Positions 55,025 through 64,000 of a DNA stretch of 64,000 nucleotides are shown here, piece after piece. The notes beneath the pieces were generated by a model, which was not told the DNA's origin, searched no databases, and was given only the letters and a program-made list of their open reading frames with translations. The position numbers were made by a program, and so were the translations under genes. Source of the stretch: Mesotaenium endlicherianum (taxonomy: Eukaryota > Streptophyta > Zygnematophyceae > Zygnematales > Mesotaeniaceae); NCBI GenBank assembly GCA_009602735.1, contig WELA01008973.1, positions 39,867 through 103,866 of the forward strand. The letters are read 5' to 3'. The number at the start of each line of letters is the position of its first letter. Positions within the stretch are counted from its first letter, which is position 1.

Positions 55025-56478
55025 GGCTGGTCTTTTCTCTCGACCTTAGGCAGGTGCTTGACCGGACACTGTTCTCTGTAGTGGCCTTTCTGCTGACAAT
55101 GGTAGCAAGTAGATTTTGCTGAGGCTGGTCTCGGCTTAGTCCTACCACCACCCCTTCCATAGCCACCTCGAGAGGGACCACCTCTACCTCTAGACTGAAT
55201 AGCATTGTACTCATACTCATATTCATCACCCTGATTATCCTCAGCCTGGTCTCCTTCAACTGCATTGTAGGAACCGTGGGGCTTTTTGACAATCTTAGAC
55301 ACCAAAGCGTTACTCTGGCGCTTGTGATTGAACTGCTGCTGATCCCAGGCGTCAGCATCCTGGATCAAGTCAGCCAGTTTCTCATACTTTTTCTCAGCAA
55401 AATGACCAGAGACCTCGGATTTCAAGCCATACCTGAAGTATGCTATCCTATACCGTTCTGGCAAATCTGGCTGCTTCATCATGTTCTCTTGGAACTTTTG
55501 AGCAAACTCAGCAACTGAAGTGGTCTGCTTCAGTGTCAGGGAGATCATCGCATAGATAGCTTTCTCCTGCTGGTTGATGACATCAAACTTCTCATGCAAC
55601 TTCTCGACAAACTCTACCCACGTAGGGTCACCGAGTTGCCGAGCCTTACGCTCTTCCTTCCAGTAAAGCCACCAGTCTGCGGCACTGCCTTTCAGTAGCG
55701 CACCGGTGTGCCTGACCTTCTCGTAATCTTGCAGTTCTGGGTAGTTCTCCAGCCACTGCTCAACATCCGCGAGAAACTTGATCAGGTAATATTTTCTGTT
55801 TCCCTCAGGATCATAGTCCTGGGGAGGTTTCGGCTTGGGCTTACTAGGCCCTCGGCCACCACCACTAGTGGTGTGAGACCCCAGTTGGTCTCTGTCCCGG
55901 AGTAGGGACATTATGATTCTTTTGTCCTCCTGCTGGGACTGATACATGGTCGCCATTTGCGACTGCATCTGAACGAACAATGCTCCCAAGTCTACATTTT
56001 GGGGTGGTAGATTAGCAAATGCAGCAGCAGCATTGGCATCTACTCGCTGAGTAGTGTCCTCAACAATCCCTCTTGCTCCTGCAGCAGCAATTCCTGCCGC
56101 ATTCAGCCGGTCACGTATTTGACCTAGGGGTACATTGAGTTGTACGGCAGGAGGTGGGTTCAGAACATTGGCCCTTGATGCCATAAGTTCTTCAACAGTG
56201 CGCTCGTCAGCTGGCTGTCCTTCCCTCCTTTGTATATCTTCAGCGGCCTTTGCTACTTGTTCAGCTTCTAGTCTGGCTATCTCCTCCTCAGCTTGCTGAG
56301 CTGCGACTGAGGCAATAGCAGCTGCCTCATCTGCAGCCTCCCTAGCTGCAGTATCCGCTACTGCTTCCGAATAGGTACGGTTTCCCGCTACATGGCTTTC
56401 CGCCTGGTTTTCGACATTCTCGTTATCCTGGTTCTCCATGTCTCGGGAGTTGCTAGTTTGAGACCTTGTCCTTACCAT
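55000..56478 (-). CDS. gag: Element A gag
   Basis: 492 residues from an ATG 34 bp past the LTR. It starts MVRTRSQTSNSRDMEN, then an Ala/Glu-rich coiled coil (residues ~45-85). The capsid region spans ~225-390 (YYLIKFLADVEQWLENYPEL, KGSAADWWLYWKEERKA, EFAQKFQENMMKQPDLPERY). An Arg/Gly-rich segment (RGRGGPSRGGYGRGGGR) precedes one CCHC knuckle, CYHCQQKGHYREQC, near residue 462. It looks intact and uninterrupted. It forms the particle and packages RNA. Confidence 0.92.
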   Translation of the reverse strand: MVRTRSQTSNSRDMENQDNENVENQAESHVAGNRTYSEAVADTAAREAADEAAAIASVAAQQAEEEIARLEAEQVAKAAEDIQRREGQPADERTVEELMASRANVLNPPPAVQLNVPLGQIRDRLNAAGIAAAGARGIVEDTTQRVDANAAAAFANLPPQNVDLGALFVQMQSQMATMYQSQQEDKRIIMSLLRDRDQLGSHTTSGGGRGPSKPKPKPPQDYDPEGNRKYYLIKFLADVEQWLENYPELQDYEKVRHTGALLKGSAADWWLYWKEERKARQLGDPTWVEFVEKLHEKFDVINQQEKAIYAMISLTLKQTTSVAEFAQKFQENMMKQPDLPERYRIAYFRYGLKSEVSGHFAEKKYEKLADLIQDADAWDQQQFNHKRQSNALVSKIVKKPHGSYNAVEGDQAEDNQGDEYEYEYNAIQSRGRGGPSRGGYGRGGGRTKPRPASAKSTCYHCQQKGHYREQCPVKHLPKVERKDQPLKDSNSQ

Positions 56479-56499
56479 ACAAAGAAGACTGTGATAACT

Positions 56500-56511
56500 G
56501 CTCCGATACCA
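56500..56511 (-). other. Element A primer-binding site
   Basis: TGGTATCGGAGC on the minus strand, one base after the LTR end (TTTCA). Confidence 0.85.
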
Positions 56512-56512
56512 C

Positions 56513-57232
56513 TGAAATGAATCGACTTACCAAATAGGCGATTAACAATTAATAAAGATCTTTATATCAGCAAGTAATCTTTATGGTATTTCCGTTAACT
56601 AGTTAAACGGCAAAGGACAATACACTAGCAGGGAATAATACTCGTAAGTCAAATGCGAGTAAACTAGCATCAATGATGCAAATCAGTAAACTCATACATA
56701 AGCAAGGTTAGAAGACAGTGCGTATCAATGGCTTCTCGCCTTGGATTCAGATCTCTCTCAGTAAGCTGTACAAGAGAGTTGGCCTCGTTTCCGAATGCCG
56801 AACTCGAGAGCAATGCCTAGCATATGTACATGGAATGAGTTTACTGTTCAACGGTCAGTGCGATGGCACCGCCTACCCGGGAGTTAACCACGTTGGTAGG
56901 ACCTCGGTTAACCAAATCCACCGCCATCTCCCATCATCCCGAATAGCCATCCATCATAGGGATGTCATCTGGCCATTCATCTAGCATATCGCACTTAGAT
57001 GCATATCAAGGCAGTTCGCTGCTACCGAGTACGGAAGTCAGCTGGCTGTCAAAGAATGTGTCAGCAAGCTGACTTAAATGGACTTCAGCCTGCTGCTTCC
57101 GGCTGAGTCATTAAACCGATATTAAATATAAAGTCCAGCAGACTGATTATCAACTAAAGTTCAGTAGGCTGAGCTTAAATAACTATTATATTTAAATGAA
57201 TATTTTATCTACTAATATACTGATTCATTACA
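56513..57232 (-). repeat. Element A 5' LTR, complete
   Basis: 720 bp, TGTAATGAATCAG...GATTCATTTCA on the minus strand. Nearly the same as the solo LTR at 26410-27127 and the LTR at 63496-64000. This is the reference copy for the A family in the window. Confidence 0.93.
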
Positions 57233-57248
57233 ATAAGAAATTGTTGCG

Positions 57249-59250
57249 ATGGTGGGACAGGACGACGCTGGGAAGATATTCGGCGATATGATTGGGTATT
57301 ACTCCATGACGTGGTTGGTGGAGACGATGATGACTTGGCAGCAGATGACGTTTTCTGACAAGCCTATGCCCAGGCCGAGACCAGTAACCATTGGAGTCCA
57401 TGTGGTGCCAACCTCTGATCAGAGAGCTATCAGGGAAGCGCATCAACGATAAGAAGAATATGGTGTTGAAAGGGACGCAGCTGAGGCTGACCAAGGTGAA
57501 GCACTCAGAGAAACCAGAGTGGCGGAGCTGACCAGGTGTCAAGACCTACTGGCGCGAATTGACAATCGGATGACGGCTCTACACGATCCTTTGGAAAGAG
57601 AGCTGCGAAGGCTGCGGGAAGACGTAGCCATGAAAGACCAGGCAACTGGTGAAGCAAGCCCTTTGGCGAGCGCTGCAGCAAGCAAATCACAGGAGATCCC
57701 ATTATCTGCAGAACGCGCCAGCCAAATATTTGTGAGGATGCCGGAAGGGGAGGAAGAGACCACTTATGAGTTACGGAACATGGCCCAAGACCAGGTCTTT
57801 GGAAGCCCATCCCCAGACGCGGCAACGTGAAGATATGAAAAACGCCAGTGCAATATTGGCGAATGGGCCGAAGAATGCAGTCAGAATTCAGGAAATTCTG
57901 GAGGGTCCGGAAAGACCATTTGCCTGGAGGTGATCTTTGAAGAACGCAGGAAGGAGACGGTCAAGAGATTGCCCGCCACACCTGTTCTGATGAGCCCAGA
58001 GCCAGAGGCCAAAGGGCAACCACAAGACACAGTTGACAGCACAGCTGAGTCGATCACCAGGCAAATCATGGAGCAGTTGCTGGAAGCAGACGCCCTTCGA
58101 CTCAAGGAAGAGAAAGTGGCGAAAGCAGCTCGCGCTCTACAGTCAGCCATCATCAACATGGCGAGGCTCAACACAAGAGGGGATGAAGAACCGCCGCCTC
58201 CTGGAACAGAGAAGCCGGAGGAGGGAGAGGATGCAGAGATGCAAGGCCTCCCAGAGTTTGAGTTGCCATCACTCAACAATGGAGGGAAAGCCAGGAAAGA
58301 AATTCCACGTTTTGCCACGCCAGAGTTGGATCTGCTTGACTTACTGGAGCTGAGGACAGACGACTGGGTAGCTGACAACCTGATGGGGCCAAGCCCGGCA
58401 GACCTTTATGAAGAATTAAGGTCACCAACATCCAGTACCCCTACTGCTAGTTTTTCAGTGGCAGAGCCCAAGTCAACCGCACAACCGCCGCAACGGCAGG
58501 AGGTGACTGCCTGCACTGCTAAAGTGGAGACAGCGCAAGGTAAGCCCAAGGGTCGCGCAAGCAGACCAAGGAAGGTGGCCCGTGAGGGTAACGCATCTTT
58601 TAGGAGGATGCTAAAGCGATATTTCAAGCATAAGGGAAAGGCTCAGAGAGAGGGCGTTCCGCGAGGAACCACAGCCCCACCTCCTCCGCCTCTGCGGGAT
58701 ATTCTGCAAAGAGAGGGAGAGGACGGCTTGATTTGCAGAGCAATGGCATTGGGCATTAGTGTGCCGCCAGGCATTAACACGCCCTTGTTGCAATTTTCAG
58801 ATCTTAGGATGCAAAGGTCGGAGGCACCTGCTCCTATGACACCTGCAATCCCAAAATGGGAATTGATGGATTTGAGAAACACCATCAGCCGCTTGACCGC
58901 AGCAGATGATGTTTTCCTCGCACAACTAGCGGCACCTCAAAGGCCGCAAACGTTGGCGCAGGCATGGACGGTCACACCACCCGCAAGGGAGGAGTATGGC
59001 ACGACCGTCGCCCGCATGGCTATTATTGAGCGAAAGTGGGGCTGGGTAATCAGCCCTAGGACAGATCCTGCAGGTTGGCCAGTGGCAAACCAACCTCGGC
59101 CACGTGAAGAAGGAGGAACCGGGACCAGTTGGACTACAATCGACAAAGAAAGGTTCCTGAGGCAACCCATCCGGAGGCGCCTGACGTACACTCCACAGCA
59201 GGACATTCGACGCGTCATTGGGAAAGGTAAAAGCCTAGGAAACAGGCTGC
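57249..59250 (+). pseudogene. Element G gag-like region, no knuckle or protease seen
   Basis: Frames 57249-57830 and 57930 to about 59240 form a ~650-codon path. Features are a helical ELTRCQDLLARIDNRMTAL, a Glu/Pro-rich middle, a basic ASFRRMLKRYFKHKGKAQR, then GISVPPGINTPLLQFSDLRM and MAIIERKWGWVISPRTDPAGW. I recognise none of it. TAA at 57450 and TGA at 57828 interrupt it, and a shift near 59230 moves to the RT frame at MATEEQAAKP (59258). Position indicates gag; the expected CCHC box and D(T/S)G protease are not visible. Confidence 0.5.
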
Positions 59251-59257
59251 AGAGCCT

Positions 59258-61172
59258 ATGGCAACGGAGGAGCAAGCTGCAAAGCCTGCTACCCCACCTC
59301 CTAAGAATCAGGCAGAAAAGCCTGAGAGCCAGAATCAAGCAGAAGAGCCTGAGGGCCAGGATGAGGGCGAAAAGCCCCCACCTGCACCCAAGGAGTAGCA
59401 ACTATTGGATGCCTTTGTTGGGGAGAAGCAACCTGAAACTGAGACTTTTGCCATTGGGAAAATGGTCTCAGCCCAGCAGAGAGCACAAGTAGAAAGGTTG
59501 CTGAAGAAACACCGCAAGGTGTTTGCTTTTACTAAGAAGGAGATTGGTAGAACCACTGCCAGTGTGTGTGAGATCACACTAACTACTGATAACCCAGTCA
59601 GACTTGGGCCGCATAAGCTCAGTCAGACAGAGTGGGACTGTGTGGAGAAAACTTGCAAAGAGCTGCATAAGCTCCGCATGATTGGAAAATCTACCTCAGT
59701 GCATGGGGCTCCCACAGTAGTAGTCGCTAAAAAGGACGAGGCCGGCAATTACACTGCCACTCGTATGTGTGGAGATTACAGGCGACTCCATCTCTACACG
59801 GAGCCAGACAGCTATGTGATGCCTACGCCAGAGCGGATCTTTGCGATTGCCACCACCGAGAAGGTGTTCAGCATCATCGATCTGCGCCAAGGCTTCAACC
59901 AGATCTCTGTGAAAACGGAAGATCGAGGTAAGACCGCTTTCTGGGCTCAAAGGGAACTTTGGCAATGGACAGTAATGCCATTTGGGCTTGAAAATGCCCC
60001 AGCCATATTTTAGACGACTATGGATAAAGTGCTGGAGGGGCTGGATTCTGCTAAGCCATACATTGACGATGTGGTAGTATTTAGCAAGTCCATAGAGGAG
60101 CACCTCGAGCACTTGGAAGGTGTTCCAACGCCTGGAGAAATTCCAGATGAAGCTGCATCCTGGGAAGTGCAGATTCTTTGAGGCACATGTGCTTTACCTA
60201 GGACATGAGATTGGGAACAATGCTATGTCCCCTCAGGCTGTGAAGATTGAGGCTATTTACAAGAAACCTGCACCTACAAATGTGTCTAAGCTGAAAGCTC
60301 TGTTAGGGCTAAGCGGATACTATCGTAAGTTTGTGAAGGATTATAGCAGAATTGCTAAACTCCTGACGGAACTCCTGAAAAAGGATGTGCCTTTTGTGTG
60401 GACAGAAGCTCAGAAGAAAGCCACGAACGAGCTTAAGGAGCGGCTGGTAACAGCCCCAGTCTTGCGAATGCTTGACTACTCCAAGCCTTTCAATCTGCAC
60501 ACTGACTGGAGTCGTGTGGGAATTGGCGCAGTGCTCACTCAGGCCGCAAGCCTTAGAGAGGAGTATGTCATTGCCTATGCCTCACGCTCTAGCAATGGAG
60601 CGGAGAGCAACTACTTGTCCTACAAAGGAGAGCTGCTGGCAGTGGTTTGGGCTGTCACACACTTCAGAGAGTATCTGTGGGAAAGACCCTTCACGCTGAT
60701 CACGGATCACTCACCATTACCATGGCTGATGAAGAATGGAGACCTCACTGGTAAGTTGGCTCGCTGGGCTCTTAAGCTGCAAGAGTACCAAATGACGGTG
60801 GTGCACAGAGCAGGAGTGCTCAACAACAACGCCGATGGACTCAGCAGGAATCCAGACCCATCTTCAGACGACAGAGCAGGAGCTCGAGAGGACGAAGACC
60901 CGAGCAGCCCAGCAGAGTTGGTGGCCTGCCTAGCCGAAATAGTTGGAATGGTAGCATCAGGTGAAGCTGAGCCTCTACCCCTGTTCAGTCCAGAGATCTG
61001 GAAAGATCAAGCTACTATGCACTGGCTGAAGACGGGAACTCACTTGGAAGGGCTATCAGTGAAGGAGAAGGACCAGGTTAGCCATCGAGCTAAAACGTTT
61101 TGCTGGAAACGCAACAACCTCTTTAAAATTGAAGAAATTGGTCAGGAGAAGTTAGTGCCAGAACCCATCTAG
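59258..61172 (+). pseudogene. pol: Element G reverse transcriptase and RNase H
   Basis: RT motifs: GAPTVVVAKKDEAGNYTATRM, CGDYRRLH, IDLRQGFNQ, VMPFGLENAPAIF, catalytic YIDD near 60061. RNase H: LHTDWSRVGIGAVLTQ, YKGELLAVVWAV, ITDHSPLPWL, NADGLSRNP. TAG codons at 59396, 60011 and 61170 each fall where Gln (CAG) restores the family sequence, and there is a small frameshift near 60118. It shares the KKD.-GNY and RM.GDYR variants with element D. Confidence 0.9.
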
Positions 61173-61184
61173 AGACGAGCTCTT

Positions 61185-61901
61185 GTGCAGGAAATGCACG
61201 AGAACACTGGACACTATGGTGTCAAGAAGACGTATAGTCTTTTGGAGCTGTCTTACTGGTGGAGAAGCATGAAGCAGCAGTGTGAAGATGTGATCAAGGC
61301 CTGCCAAAGCTGTGATCGCGTCAAGGCTGGTTTTACACAGCAACATCCACACTTGCAACCTTTGCCAATCATGGGGCTAGGCTACCGCTGGAGCTGCGAT
61401 CTCGCAGGTGAGCTACCGCTGTCTAAGCAAGGTAAAAAATATATCATAGTCATGATTGAGCATTTCTCTAAGTGGATAGAGGTCGTGCCTCTGACTGCTA
61501 AGGAGAGTCTAGGGACCGCGGAAGCACTCATCAATGGTGTGATTGTGCGTCATGGAGCTCCAGCAAAAGTGCTGACAGACCAAGGGTCTGAGTTCCATGG
61601 GTCTTTTCAGAAACTCTTGGATAGATGCTTCATTGATTATCGCACTACGTCTAGAGATCATCTGCAAGCAGATGGTCTGGCACAAAAGATGGTGCAAACC
61701 ATTAAGTCTGCTTTGCGCAAGTTTTGCCTCGAGCATGACAAGCGTGACTGGGATTTGGCCCTGCCATGGCTGGTTATGGGTTACAAATTTAGCAAGCAGG
61801 CTGCCTTGGCAAATTACTCGCCATATCAGATACTATTTGGCAGAAGTCCAGTAGTGCCCAGCAGCATCAAGCAGGAGATTGAACAACCTGGACAGCCCTG
61901 A
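61185..61901 (+). CDS. pol: Element G integrase core
   Basis: The zinc-binding domain is complete: MHENTGHYGVKKT (HH) and CQSCDRVK (CC). The D-D-E core reads WSCDLAGELPL, LTDQGSEFHG, then DHLQADGLAQK, where the catalytic Glu (normally GLAE) is Gln, so this copy may be catalytically dead. It ends at TGA near 61899; frames shift before the C-terminal barrel at 62033. The upstream TAG at 61170 separates it from RNase H. Confidence 0.88.
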   Translation: MQEMHENTGHYGVKKTYSLLELSYWWRSMKQQCEDVIKACQSCDRVKAGFTQQHPHLQPLPIMGLGYRWSCDLAGELPLSKQGKKYIIVMIEHFSKWIEVVPLTAKESLGTAEALINGVIVRHGAPAKVLTDQGSEFHGSFQKLLDRCFIDYRTTSRDHLQADGLAQKMVQTIKSALRKFCLEHDKRDWDLALPWLVMGYKFSKQAALANYSPYQILFGRSPVVPSSIKQEIEQPGQP

Positions 61902-62032
61902 TGAACTGCTAAAGGTGATGGTACGTCGTAAGGCGTTATTGAGCGCATGATGCCGGCGCGCTGGACAATCTGAAAATTGCGCAGAAAAGAGATACGCAGC
62001 GTTACGCCAGGACGTGAGAAGGGAGCTACCGC

Positions 62033-62482
62033 TTGCAGATGACGCAGATTCAAGAAGGAGACTTCGTCTACCGCAAGCGCCAGACCAAGACCACCATCGA
62101 CACCGGTTCAGGTGCAGTGATCTTACGCGTGAAACATGCGTTTGACAATGGTGTGTTAGAACTGGAAGGTTCTGATGGTAAAACCATGAGAGACCACGTG
62201 CAAAATTGCTCGCTATGCCATTTGCCGAATCTTGATCCTACGGTTAGGGTTGTGCTCGAGGAATTGGTGCCAGCCACGTCTTGTGCCAGCTGCAAAGTGC
62301 TGGATGATCAGGAAGCAATGGTAACTTGCGATAAGTGTGGTGCCCGTTGGCACACTTTCTGCATTGGCGAGGAAGAGATTATGGCAGGACAATGGGAATG
62401 TCTTGACTGCCTTCCTAATACTTCTAGCCGCAGGCTGGAAAATAATAGCTTTCAGCAGAAAAGGCAGGGACGCCTCAGCTGA
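62033..62482 (+). CDS. Element G integrase C-terminus and PHD finger
   Basis: Begins with the small barrel (EGDFVYRKRQTKTTID, GAVILRVKHAFDNGVLELEG) and CSLCHLPN, as in element D. At residues ~83-127 a complete C4HC3 PHD finger follows: CASC, TCDKC, WHTFC, ECLDC with normal spacing. All eight ligands are present. PHD fingers bind histone H3 N-termini, so it probably tethers the integrase to nucleosomes. Ends at TGA (62480), overlapping the polypurine tract. Confidence 0.88.
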   Translation: MQMTQIQEGDFVYRKRQTKTTIDTGSGAVILRVKHAFDNGVLELEGSDGKTMRDHVQNCSLCHLPNLDPTVRVVLEELVPATSCASCKVLDDQEAMVTCDKCGARWHTFCIGEEEIMAGQWECLDCLPNTSSRRLENNSFQQKRQGRLS

Positions 62483-62492
62483 AAGGGAGGGG
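62481..62492 (+). other. Element G polypurine tract
   Basis: GAAAGGGAGGGG lies immediately before the LTR start TGTAAAAGG. It is the plus-strand primer site for cDNA synthesis and fixes the LTR start. Confidence 0.8.
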
Positions 62493-63494
62493 TGTAAAAG
62501 GAATTAAAGCAAGGCAAGTATTTTTAGAATTTTCTGCTAAGTCTTAAGATTAGCACATGGTAAGAGCTGGGTGAAGGAGAACATTGCTCTGAGTGTTGGT
62601 CATGGTTGCATAGTGCAAGTTCAAGAGCCTAGGGATGGGTCAACCTTGGTAAGGCTTGTCACCGACACACGTGCGAAGGTCAATCGACCATGTTTGCCCA
62701 CACGTGAGGAGGGCCACCGACACATCGACCAGGTCAAAGGCACACGTGCTGGAAGGCTACCCACGTGCCGAGGGATCGACACTGTTAGGCACGACAGCTG
62801 TCGCGACTACTATCCGTTTGACGGTGCCGCACGCGCAGCGCAAGCTACGGCCACCCAGGTACGGAAAGTCAACTTTGACTCACCGACCACTTGACTGATT
62901 ACGTCGCAGTCAGCGGTTATGTCGGCGTTAAGACCACTGGCAAGGGGTCAATGTCAATGTGCCCCACACCCAGGGATGGGGGAGGTTTTGACAGCATAGA
63001 CAGCCGCGAGGCTAGAAGTTGGGGATCAGCGATGAGCCGCCCAGCAGGTACCAAGTCGGGTACTGTGTGACTGGCAAATTAAACCAGGTCATGGCCGCAA
63101 TGCCAAGATAGGTTACGGCCGCCCGGTTGGGAATCTTGAGCAAGTGGCATTTGCTTGTACACGCCGCTTGGGAGTTCTTAGCCATGAGCCAATTAGGCGT
63201 GACTGCCAGCTGAGAAGCTAAGCAGCCACGCGCGACAGTCACGAGGTGTGCATGCATGCTGAGTGACTACGAGTTTGAGTTGAGCATGGCTAGGCAGAAG
63301 CGACATGCAGCTAAGCTTTGTGACTAAGCACGGCATTCTCGAACGATGACGCTGTGTGGTGCCTGCGAAGGGCACGAATCTTGCCTGAGACATGTCATTC
63401 ACTCTCACGCACTTTTGCCAAGAAGCAGAAGGAGCAGAAGGAGCAGAAGGAAGGAGAAGAAGGGCGCAAAGAAGAAGAAGGAGTTCCCAAGGCC
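62493..63494 (+). repeat. B-family LTR of element G, 3' part cut
   Basis: It starts TGTAAAAGGAATTAAAGC. About 1 kb of U3 is present, ending GGAGTTCCCAAGGCC at the N. The match to 53063-51475 (minus) is clear over the whole length. The promoter and U5 part is missing because an A-type LTR follows. Confidence 0.75.
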
Positions 63495-63495
63495 N
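63495..63495. other. Single-N join between B LTR and A LTR
   Basis: The N sits exactly between 'ccaaggcc' of the B LTR and TGTAATG of an A LTR. The same B LTR position meets an A LTR at 53620/53621. Like the other single Ns it is probably a contig join, possibly across repeats. Confidence 0.6.
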
Positions 63496-64000
63496 TGTAA
63501 TGAATCAGTATATTAGTAGATATAATAGTATAATCAGTATAATCAGTATAATATTCATTTAAATATAATAGTTATTTAAGCTCAGCCTACTGAACTTTAG
63601 TTGATAATCAGTCTGCTGGACTTTATATTTAATATCGGTTTAATGACTCAGCCGGAAGCAGCAGGCTGAAGTCCATTTAAGTCAGCTTGCTGACACATTC
63701 TTTGACAGCCAGCTGACTTCCGTACTCGGTAGCAGCGAACTGCCTCGATATGCATCTAAGTGTGATATGCTAGATGAATGGCCAGATGACATCCCTATGA
63801 TGGATGGCGATTTGGGATGATGGGAGATGGCGGTGGATTTGGTTAACCGAGGTCCTACCAACGTGGTTAACTCCCGGGTAGGCGGTGCCATCGCACTGGC
63901 CGTTGAACAGTAAACTCATTCCATGTACATATGCTAGGCATTGCTCTCGAGTTCGGCATTCGGAAACGAGGCCAACTCTCTTGTACAGCTTACTGAGAGA
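63496..64000 (+). repeat. A-family LTR, sense orientation, runs off the window
   Basis: TGTAATGAATCAGTATATTAG onward is the reverse complement of the LTR at 56513-57232, nearly identical except for an extra 'ataatcagt' repeat near 63520-63545. It is cut by the window end. Confidence 0.9.

Larger units (their letters stand above)
53621..57232 (-). mobile_element. Element A: Ty3/gypsy retrotransposon with pol deleted
   Basis: Minus strand: 5' LTR (57232-56513), primer-binding site, gag, -1 frameshift signal, protease, then RT is cut off after its first motif and joined at about 53899 to the interior of the 3' LTR (53899-53621). The deletion removed most of RT, all of RNase H and integrase, and the first part of the 3' LTR. 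The flanks (CCTTG on one side, ATAAG on the other) do not match, so at least one end has been rearranged or misassembled. Confidence 0.8.
57233..63494 (+). mobile_element. Element G: PHD-finger Ty3/gypsy retrotransposon, 5' LTR missing
   Basis: Plus-strand order: long gag-like region, RT, RNase H, integrase, PHD finger, polypurine tract, B-type LTR. The 5' LTR is replaced by element A, which abuts at 57232/57233. RT and integrase resemble element D, but there is no methyltransferase, no recognisable protease and no zinc knuckle. Several stops (mostly TAG) and frameshifts inactivate it. Confidence 0.8.

Noticed and set aside
53621-57232. Target-site duplication for element A
   Set aside because: The bases outside the two LTR ends (CCTTG and ATAAG) do not agree, so no TSD can be claimed.
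23758-61172. Nuclear reassignment of UAG to glutamine, as in some ulvophyte green algae
   Set aside because: TAG ends the eS10 frame where plant eS10 proteins end, ends the E gag at its frameshift site and ends C pol. The young elements C and E have no internal TAG, while only old copies do. Decay of CAG explains this better.
1-64000. CRISPR arrays, bacterial operons, rRNA or tRNA genes
   Set aside because: No regularly spaced repeats, Shine-Dalgarno-led gene series or cloverleaf sequence was seen. Introns and LTR elements show nuclear eukaryotic DNA.

Overview
This window is nuclear DNA from a green eukaryote, most likely a charophyte-grade streptophyte; Chara is plausible but is inferred, not proven. 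One intact host gene shows this: a six-exon eS10 ribosomal protein gene with a plant-type C-terminus and GT-AG introns (39072-41319, minus). Other host-like material is thin. A frameshifted ABCC (MRP-type) transporter exon lies near 804-1060, a weakly supported hypothetical gene at 35.5-36.8 kb, and two convergent unrecognised genes, probably of a DNA transposon, at 3.2-5.8 kb. Almost everything else is Ty3/gypsy LTR retrotransposon sequence, much of it nested. I name the families A-G here for convenience.

Layout. 0-9 kb: gene relics, a TGCTGT-type minisatellite, and MITEs with CCTAGTT termini and 7-8 bp target-site duplications (TSDs). 8.8-11.4 kb: a diverged C-type LTR and decayed RNase H-integrase-chromodomain remnant (F). 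12.1-13.4 kb: an unrecognised coding remnant. 13.9-34.0 kb: an old A-type LTR split by element D, with (A)GTGG at both ends of D. D reads on the minus strand as gag-protease-cytosine C5 DNA methyltransferase-RT-RNase H-integrase-PHD finger. D is itself interrupted by a solo A LTR (26410-27127, TSD GAATG) inside the methyltransferase, and by nearly intact element E (17052-23730, TSD GACCA) inside the integrase. 34.0-34.8 kb: B-type LTR pieces. 39-41.9 kb: the eS10 gene with a B-like U3 fragment about 280 bp upstream. 41.6-53.6 kb: element B (gag-protease only), split by young element C (44005-50169, TSD CTATG, nearly identical LTRs). 53.6-57.2 kb: element A with pol deleted. 57.2-63.5 kb: element G, a second PHD-finger element without methyltransferase. 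63.5-64 kb: another A LTR.

How the parts work together. D and G share a distinctive RT and both end the integrase region with a PHD finger, whereas C, E and F end with a chromodomain; both domain types are candidate chromatin-targeting modules. D additionally carries its own DNA methyltransferase. Retrotransposon-borne methyltransferases have been described in charophyte algae and dinoflagellates, so D is a new instance rather than a new class; the combination with a PHD finger, and the apparent ECQ in place of PCQ at the catalytic motif, deserve attention. Elements A, C and E each show a -1 ribosomal frameshift signal at the gag-pol overlap: a slippery heptamer followed 5-10 nt later by a perfect hairpin at the gag stop codon. 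The old elements are broken mainly by TAG codons where glutamine CAG is expected, a pattern fitting decay of methylated CHG sites.

Limits. Everything was read by eye from the sequence. LTR boundaries without a visible TSD are approximate, and three single-N joins look like unresolved contig overlaps.
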